This document shows positions 23,034 through 27,849 of a stretch of DNA of 27,849 nt, piece after piece. Below the pieces are notes generated by a model. That model was not told the origin of the DNA, did not search any database, and saw only the letters and a list, made by a program, of their open reading frames with translations. Source of the stretch: Flavonifractor avicola (GTDB lineage Bacteria > Bacillota > Clostridia > Oscillospirales > Oscillospiraceae). Made by a program: the position numbers and the translations under genes. Location of the stretch: NCBI GenBank assembly GCA_019116915.1, contig DXAS01000004.1, positions 1 to 27,849 of the forward strand. The letters are read 5' to 3'. Every line of letters begins with the position of its first letter. Within the stretch, counting starts at the first letter, position 1.

Positions 23034-24071
23034 TCAAATTTTTTCCTCGCCACCGGGGGTCAGGCGCATATATTCGATGTTATCCACCAAATCGTCGATC
23101 ATACCGGAGGAGGCGAAATCCCGGGCCTGGCGGATGGCGTTCTTGATGGCGTAGTCGTTGGAGGAGCCGTGGGCCTTGATCACCGGCTTGGAGATGCCGA
23201 TGAGGGCGGTACCGCCCACCTCGCTGGAGTCCATCTTCTTTTTGAACTGCTTCAGCCCACCGGACACCAGCACCGCCGCCAGCTTGGTCAGGAAGCTCTT
23301 CTTGAACATGGCCTTCAGTTCCTTGGCCATATACCCGGCGGTGCCCTCCATGGTCTTGAGGAAGATGTTGCCCGAGTAGCCGTCGGACACGATGACGTCC
23401 ACCTGGCCGAACACCGCCTCACGGGCCTCCACGTTGCCCACGAAGTGGATGCGTCCGGCCTTGTCGGCGGCGGTGAGCAGGGCGTGGGCTTCCCGCTGCA
23501 GGTCGGTGCCCTTGGAGGGCTCAGCGCCGATGTTCAGCAAGCCCACCTTGGGCTCGGGACGCTTAAGTACCCGCTCGGCGTAGTAGGAGCCCATAAAGGC
23601 AAACTGGAGCAGGTACTCCGGGGTACCCTCGGCGGTAGCGCCGCAGTCGATGAGCACCGCCCCGCCAGCGCCGGTGGGCACCACAGGGGCCAGGGCGGCC
23701 CGGCGGATGCCGCGCACCCGCTTGATCATCAGGGTGGCGGCGGAGAGCAGGGCGCCGGTGCTGCCGGCGGACACAAAGGCATCGCCGTCCCCGTTTTTCA
23801 GCAGGTTGAGGCCCACGGTGAGGGAGGAGTCCTTCTTCTCCCGGAAGGCGGTGGCGGGGTTGTCGCACATCTCCACCACCTGGCTGGCGTGGGCGATCTC
23901 CAGGCCGGGAGGCAGCTGATCGATGCCGTCGTCCTTCAGGACCTTGAGGATATCCTCTCCCCGGCCCACCAGGATGACCTCCACCCCCAGCTCACGGACC
24001 GCAGCCAGTGCGCCCCGCACATTGGAAGCCGGTGCGTTGTCGCCCCCCATGGCGTCTACGATGATCTTCAT
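23034..24071 (-). CDS. plsX: Phosphate acyltransferase PlsX
   Basis: PlsX converts acyl-ACP to acyl-phosphate, the acyl donor for PlsY in phospholipid synthesis, at the inner face of the membrane. The 345-residue protein begins with the family signature MKIIVDAMGGDNAP. It contains SAGSTGALLSAATLMIKRVR, IDCGATAEGTPEYL, GLLNIGAEPSKGTDLQREAH, VSDGYSGNIFLKTMEG and the C-terminal VIKAHGSSNDYAIKNAIRQA. GAGGAGAACC precedes the ATG. acpP follows from its own promoter. Upstream are trmFO and a structured element, with no clear plsX promoter, so plsX may be read through from trmFO across the element. Confidence 0.97.
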   Translation of the reverse strand: MKIIVDAMGGDNAPASNVRGALAAVRELGVEVILVGRGEDILKVLKDDGIDQLPPGLEIAHASQVVEMCDNPATAFREKKDSSLTVGLNLLKNGDGDAFVSAGSTGALLSAATLMIKRVRGIRRAALAPVVPTGAGGAVLIDCGATAEGTPEYLLQFAFMGSYYAERVLKRPEPKVGLLNIGAEPSKGTDLQREAHALLTAADKAGRIHFVGNVEAREAVFGQVDVIVSDGYSGNIFLKTMEGTAGYMAKELKAMFKKSFLTKLAAVLVSGGLKQFKKKMDSSEVGGTALIGISKPVIKAHGSSNDYAIKNAIRQARDFASSGMIDDLVDNIEYMRLTPGGEEKI

Positions 24072-24122
24072 ATGGTTCTCCTCTTCTTTCTGTGTTCTTC
24101 CGTTTTCAGACGAGTTGGGGCC

Positions 24123-24195
24123 TCAGCCCTCTACATCCAGTCCCGCCAGCACTTCCAGCGCCCGCTTGGAAAGCTCAGCGTTCTTGTTCCGCTTG
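24123..24195 (-). pseudogene. Detached second copy of the trmFO 3' end
   Basis: Bases 24129-24195 repeat the last 22 sense codons of trmFO (24349-24415), with 11 differences, every one synonymous. Serine is TCC here against AGT in the gene, and leucine CTT against TTG. This copy then encodes one extra glycine before TGA. It has no start codon and is separated from the gene by a structured element. Confidence 0.87.
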
Positions 24196-24339
24196 TTCCC
24201 CACGGAAATCATATTTCCGTGGGGGCCCCGACCCTGAAATCTGCTCGGGCGAAGTGAATTCGCCCGGCATCAAGATTTTGCTTCGCAAAATACTTGGCGC
24301 CGCACGGCGGCGGGTCGCTTTCGCTCCCGGGCAAGCGGA
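24188..24339 (-). mobile_element. Structured tail-duplicating element, copy 2 (after trmFO)
   Basis: About 150 non-coding bases repeat the architecture of the element after rnc. On the plus strand: H1 CCCCACGGAAAT/ATTTCCGTGGGG with loop CAT (24198-24224), H2 CGGGCGAA/TTCGCCCG with loop GTGAA (24246-24266), H3 ATTTTGC/GCAAAAT inside the identical outer GGCATCAAG/CTTGGCGCC stem (24266-24301), and H4 CGCCGC/GCGGCG (24298-24312). The ends are inverted repeats of trmFO sequence: TCCGCTTG at 24188-24195 and its complement within 24329-24339. H1 differs wholly in sequence from copy 1 yet folds the same way. No coding capacity is seen. Confidence 0.8.
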
Positions 24340-24345
24340 CGCGCC

Positions 24346-25650
24346 TTATTCTACATCCAGTCCCGCCAGCACTTCCAAAGCCCGCTTACTCAATTCGGCA
24401 TTCTTGTTCCGCTTGCCCTTGACCTTATAGCCCAGGGGCGGGATGATGCCGAAATTCACATTCATGGGCTGGAAATCGGTAACGCTCTCATTGCTGATAT
24501 ACAGGGCCAGCGCGCCGGTGGCGGTCTCCTGAGGGAAATCCACCGGCGGCTTGCCGGTGAGCCGCCGGGCCAACTCCACCGCCGCCAGGAAGCCGGAGGC
24601 GGTGGACTCCACATAGCCCTCCACCCCGGTGATCTGACCGGCAAAACAGATCCGGGGGTCCTTCTTCACCCGGTAGTACCGGTCCAGCAGCCGGGGGGAG
24701 TCCAGGTAGGTGTTGCGGTGCATGACGCCGTAGCGGACGAACTCCGCGTTTTTCAGGGCGGGGATCATGGAGAATACCCGCTTCTGCTCGGGCCACTTCA
24801 GATGGGTCTGGAAGCCAACCAGATTGTAGATGGTGCCGTCGGCATTGTCCCGCCGCAGCTGCACCACGGCAAAGGGCTCCTTGCCGGTCTTGGGGTCCCG
24901 CAGGCCCCGGGGCTTCAGGGGCCCGTAGCACAGGGTCTGCTTGCCCCGGCGGGCCATGACCTCCACCGGCATACAGCCCTCAAACACGTTCTTGTCCTCA
25001 AAGCCGTGGACCTCCGCCTCCTGGGCGACGCACAGCTCGGTCCAGAAGGCGTCGTACTCCTCCTCGGTCATGGGGCAGTTGATGTAGTCCGGGGTGCCTT
25101 TGTCGTAGCGGGAGGCAAAGAAGGCGCTGTCCATGTCTACGCTTTCAAAGGTGACCAGAGGGGCAGCGGCATCAAAGAAGTTGAGGTAGTGGCTCTCCGG
25201 GAAGAAATCCTTGATGGCGTCCGCCAGCACATCGGAGGTCAGCGGCCCGGAAGCCACAATCACATTGCCCTCTTTGGGGATGGCGGTAACCTCCTCCTCC
25301 ACCACAGTGATGAGAGGATGATTCCGGATCTTTTCGGTAATGGCCCGGGCAAAGCCGTGGCGGTCCACCGCCAGGGCGCCGCCGGCCTCCACCCGGTGCT
25401 CGTCGGCGCAGGAGAGGATGAGGGAGCCCATCCGCCGCAGCTCCTCCTTCAGCAGGCCCACCGCGTTCTCCAGTTGGTCGGAGCGCAGGGAGTTGGAGCA
25501 CACCAACTCGCCAAACCACTGGGTATGGTGGGCGGGGGTCATTTTGTGGGGCTTCATTTCCTTCAGGATCACGGGGATGCCCCGCCGGGCCAGCTGCCAC
25601 GCAGCCTCACACCCAGCCAGACCCGCGCCGATCACGAGTACAGGTTCCAT
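24346..25650 (-). CDS. trmFO: Methylenetetrahydrofolate-tRNA uridine-54 methyltransferase (FADH2-dependent)
   Basis: TrmFO makes ribothymidine at position 54 of tRNA, taking the carbon from methylenetetrahydrofolate and electrons from FADH2. The 434-residue protein has the N-terminal FAD-binding motif VLVIGAGLAGCEAAWQLARR, HHTQWFGELVCSNSLRSDQL with a conserved cysteine, MDSAFFASRYDKGTPDYINC, the CYGPLKPRGL region and FAGQITGVEGYVESTASG. AAGGAGG precedes the ATG. It follows the flavoprotein and topA in one run; the topA-trmFO linkage is conserved in Firmicutes. Its last 22 codons are duplicated 220 bases downstream beyond a structured element. Confidence 0.97.
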   Translation of the reverse strand: MEPVLVIGAGLAGCEAAWQLARRGIPVILKEMKPHKMTPAHHTQWFGELVCSNSLRSDQLENAVGLLKEELRRMGSLILSCADEHRVEAGGALAVDRHGFARAITEKIRNHPLITVVEEEVTAIPKEGNVIVASGPLTSDVLADAIKDFFPESHYLNFFDAAAPLVTFESVDMDSAFFASRYDKGTPDYINCPMTEEEYDAFWTELCVAQEAEVHGFEDKNVFEGCMPVEVMARRGKQTLCYGPLKPRGLRDPKTGKEPFAVVQLRRDNADGTIYNLVGFQTHLKWPEQKRVFSMIPALKNAEFVRYGVMHRNTYLDSPRLLDRYYRVKKDPRICFAGQITGVEGYVESTASGFLAAVELARRLTGKPPVDFPQETATGALALYISNESVTDFQPMNVNFGIIPPLGYKVKGKRNKNAELSKRALEVLAGLDVE

Positions 25651-25671
25651 AGGTTCCTCCTTGGAGTAAGG

Positions 25672-26289
25672 TCAACGGATGAAGTTGGTCCGCTGGGCGG
25701 GTTCCCGCTGGGGCAGGCCGTACTGGGCCTTGCCCAGGGCGATGCTCTTGACCAGGAAAGCCATGTTTCGGGCCAGGGTACGCATGGTTTGCAGCCCCTC
25801 CGCATCCTGAGCGGCCTCGCCGGGCGCTCTGCCGTGGATGCTGTTCCAGTACTGGCTGGAGGCCACCGGCATCCCGCTGATGGTAAAGAATTTGTTCAGC
25901 TCGTCAAAGGTGGATGACAGTCCGCCCCGGCGGGCAGCCACCACGCTGGCTCCCACCTTCATGGTCTTGTCAAAGGGGGTGGAGTAAAACAGGCGGGTCA
26001 GAAAAGCCACCAGGGTGGCATTGGCCGAGGCGTAGTATACCGGGCTGCCCACCACCAGGCCGTCGCAGGCCTCAAACTTGGGGGCAATCTCATTGACCAG
26101 ATCGTCAAACACACACCGGCCCAGCTCGCTGCACCGGCCGCAGGCCACACAGCTGCGAATATCCCGATGTCCGATGTGGATCAGTTCCGTCTCAATGCCC
26201 TGGTCGGCAAATACCTTCTCCATCTCTCCCAGCGCCAAGGCGGTATTGCCGTTGGCCCGGGGACTTCCGTTCAGCAACAGGATCTTCAT
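25672..26289 (-). CDS. Iron-sulfur flavoprotein / flavodoxin-fold NAD(P)H oxidoreductase
   Basis: The 205-residue flavodoxin-like protein has the FMN phosphate-binding start KILLLNGSPRANGNTALAL and the GLVVGSPVYYASANATLVAF loop. A compact cysteine cluster C47-x2-C50-x2-C53-x5-C59 matches the iron-sulfur flavoprotein (Isf) spacing, so a [4Fe-4S] cluster next to FMN is likely. Such proteins shuttle electrons or reduce oxygen and peroxide in anaerobes. It lies between topA and trmFO with gaps of 26 and 21 bases. A role in reducing the flavin of TrmFO is possible but is only context inference. GGAAGGAAAAGCC precedes the ATG. Confidence 0.88.
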   Translation of the reverse strand: MKILLLNGSPRANGNTALALGEMEKVFADQGIETELIHIGHRDIRSCVACGRCSELGRCVFDDLVNEIAPKFEACDGLVVGSPVYYASANATLVAFLTRLFYSTPFDKTMKVGASVVAARRGGLSSTFDELNKFFTISGMPVASSQYWNSIHGRAPGEAAQDAEGLQTMRTLARNMAFLVKSIALGKAQYGLPQREPAQRTNFIR

Positions 26290-26315
26290 GGCTTTTCCTT
26301 CCCTTTCTCCGCCGG

Positions 26316-27849
26316 TCAGGCCTCTTCTGTGGTCTTGGCGGCTTTTTGGGTGGTCGTCTTTTTCGTTGTGGTCTTTTTGGCGGCGGTGGCCTTTTTCGTG
26401 GTCGCCGCCTTCTTGGTGGTGGTCTTTTTGGCCGCAGTCTTCTTGGCGGGCTTCTTCTCCTCCTCGGGGGGAGCGCCCTCCGCCGGAGTCTCTGTGACGG
26501 CAGTGGTCTTTTTCTTATAGCCCCGCTGGTCCTCAGGCAGGAAGTTGGGGCACTCGGGGTTGATGCAGAAGGGCTTCTTGAAACCACGGCCCGACTTCTT
26601 GAACAGGGTATGGCCGCACTCGGGGCAGTTGTCCTTCACGGGTACATCCCAGGTCATAAAGTCACACCGGCGGGCCTCATCCTTGTTGGCGTTATTCTCG
26701 CAGCCGTAGTAGGCATAGCCCCGCTTGGAGGTCTTTTTCAGGATCTTACCGCCGCACTTGGGGCACTTGCCCGGCATTTCAATAACGATGGGCTGGGTGT
26801 GGTCGCACTCCGGCCAGCCGGGGCAGGCCAGGAACCGGCCGAACCGGCCTGATTTATACACCAGGTTGCGGCCGCACTTGGGACAGATTACATCAGACAC
26901 CTCGTCGGGCACCTTGATGCGCTCGCCGTCCAGGTCCTGCTCGGCCTGCTTCAGCTCCTTCTCAAATCCGCCGTAGAACTGGCTCAGCAGACTCTTCCAG
27001 TCCACCTTGCCAGTCTCCACCTCGTCCAGCTGCTCCTCCATGTTGGCGGTGAAGGCGGTATCCACAATGTCGGTGAATTTGTCCTTCATCAGGCCGGTCA
27101 CCACCTCTCCCAAGGGGGTGGGCCGCAGGTTCTTGCCCTCTTTTACCACATACTCCCGGTCCAGAATGGTGGAGATGGTGGGGGCATAGGTGGAAGGGCG
27201 TCCGATGCCCTTCTCCTCCAGGGCCTTGATGAGGGTAGCCTCGGTGTAGCGGCTGGGGGGCTGGGTGAAGTGCTGATCGGGTTTCAGGCCCTTCAGCTCC
27301 AGGGGCTCCCCCTCCTTCAGGTCGGGCAGGTGGGACTGGAAAGCCTCGTCCTCCTCGTCCTTACCCTCCACGTACACAGCGGTATAGCCGGAGAACTTGA
27401 GAGAGGAGTGGGTGGCCCGGAAGGTATAGCCGGCGGACTCCACCTCGATGGACACGCTGTCATAGACGGCGGAGGCCATCTGGCAGGCCAGGAAGCGGCT
27501 CCAGATCAGCTTATAGAGCTTGTACTGCTCGGCGGTAAGGGACTTTTTGATGCCCTCCGGGGTGAGGGCCCCGTTGGAGGGCCGGATGGCCTCGTGGGCG
27601 TCCTGGGCCCCGGATTTGGTCTTGTACACCCTGGGCTTGCCGGGGTAGTACTGCTCGCCATAGCGGGACAGGATGAAGTCCCGGGCGGCGGCGGTGGCCT
27701 CGTCGGACAGGCGGAGGGAGTCGGTACGCATATAGGTGATAAGACCCACGGTACCCTCGCCCTCAATGTCCACGCCTTCATAGAGCTGCTGGGCAATGGA
27801 CATGGTGCGCCGGGGGGTCATGTTCAGCTTGCGGCTGGCCTCCTGCTGG
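26316..27849 (-). CDS. topA: DNA topoisomerase I, C-terminal part, cut by window edge
   Basis: The enzyme relaxes negative supercoils by transient single-strand breakage. The visible part starts QQEASRKLN, MTPRRTMSIAQQLYEG and includes the catalytic tyrosine in GLITYMRTDSLRLSDEA and the region PPSRYTEATLIKALEEKGIG. The toprim domain lies beyond the right edge. Three four-cysteine zinc ribbons follow: CPKCGRNLVYKSGRFGRF with CPGWPEC, CPKCGGKILKKTSKRGYA with two later cysteines, and CPECGHTLFKKSGRGFKK with CINPEC. The last 50 residues are a Lys/Thr/Ala-rich tail resembling histone H1 repeats, likely adding non-specific DNA binding. It heads the topA-flavoprotein-trmFO run. Confidence 0.97.
   Translation of the reverse strand, partial: QQEASRKLNMTPRRTMSIAQQLYEGVDIEGEGTVGLITYMRTDSLRLSDEATAAARDFILSRYGEQYYPGKPRVYKTKSGAQDAHEAIRPSNGALTPEGIKKSLTAEQYKLYKLIWSRFLACQMASAVYDSVSIEVESAGYTFRATHSSLKFSGYTAVYVEGKDEEDEAFQSHLPDLKEGEPLELKGLKPDQHFTQPPSRYTEATLIKALEEKGIGRPSTYAPTISTILDREYVVKEGKNLRPTPLGEVVTGLMKDKFTDIVDTAFTANMEEQLDEVETGKVDWKSLLSQFYGGFEKELKQAEQDLDGERIKVPDEVSDVICPKCGRNLVYKSGRFGRFLACPGWPECDHTQPIVIEMPGKCPKCGGKILKKTSKRGYAYYGCENNANKDEARRCDFMTWDVPVKDNCPECGHTLFKKSGRGFKKPFCINPECPNFLPEDQRGYKKKTTAVTETPAEGAPPEEEKKPAKKTAAKKTTTKKAATTKKATAAKKTTTKKTTTQKAAKTTEEA

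Noticed and set aside
24123..24418. Simple tandem duplication or assembly error at the trmFO end
   Set aside because: The copies differ by 11 synonymous changes and the same core with the same layout occurs at rnc, which a collapse or misassembly would not produce.
26316..26480. Short repeat array (Lys/Thr codon repeats) as a CRISPR-like structure
   Set aside because: The repeats are in-frame low-complexity codons at the end of topA without regular spacers.

Overview
The window looks like chromosomal DNA from a high-GC, spore-forming Clostridia of the Oscillospiraceae type (Flavonifractor/Pseudoflavonifractor-like). This is inferred from Firmicutes gene orders (acpP-rnc-smc-ftsY, yhbY-nadD-yqeK-rsfS, topA-trmFO), strong GGAGG ribosome-binding sites, a SpoIIQ-like peptidase behind a sigma-F-like promoter, and GC-rich codon use. 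No rRNA, tRNA, CRISPR array, integrase or transposase gene is visible.

Region 1 (1-3230): the 5' end of prfB leaves the window on the left behind a near-consensus promoter. Next to it is an unannotated 35-codon gene with an excellent ribosome-binding site and its own terminator. A tandem glycine riboswitch ending in a strong terminator controls a sodium:alanine/glycine symporter. A membrane-anchored M23 peptidase converges on the symporter.

Region 2 (3233-9755): a secreted SLH-domain protein, then a TetR-regulated export operon (tetR, a duplicated HlyD/MacA-type adaptor, a MacB-type ATPase and an FtsX/MacB permease). Two palindromic operators overlap the tetR promoter.

Region 3 (9779-12350): ackA (acetate kinase) and tmcAL (tRNA-Met cytidine acetate ligase) are divergent, pairing an acetate-handling enzyme with an acetate-consuming tRNA modifier.

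Region 4 (12354-22945): a long minus-strand housekeeping block, acpP, rnc, then smc-ftsY-rph-rdgB-yhbY-nadD/yqeK-LCP-rsfS. It covers lipid synthesis, RNA processing, chromosome condensation, protein targeting, nucleotide sanitation, NAD synthesis, envelope attachment and ribosome silencing.

Region 5 (23034-27849): plsX, trmFO, an iron-sulfur flavoprotein and the 3' part of topA.

The most unusual content is a pair of related, roughly 150-bp, non-coding, highly structured elements just after the stop codons of rnc (21802-21956) and trmFO (24188-24339). Each is followed by a second copy of that gene's last 15-22 codons, differing almost only by synonymous changes. Each carries a gene-specific inverted word complementary to the start of the duplicated tail, so both loci have the order word, tail, stop, inverted word, structured core, word, second tail, stop. 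The hairpins of the two cores keep their fold while their bases change. I recognise no described element with this architecture.
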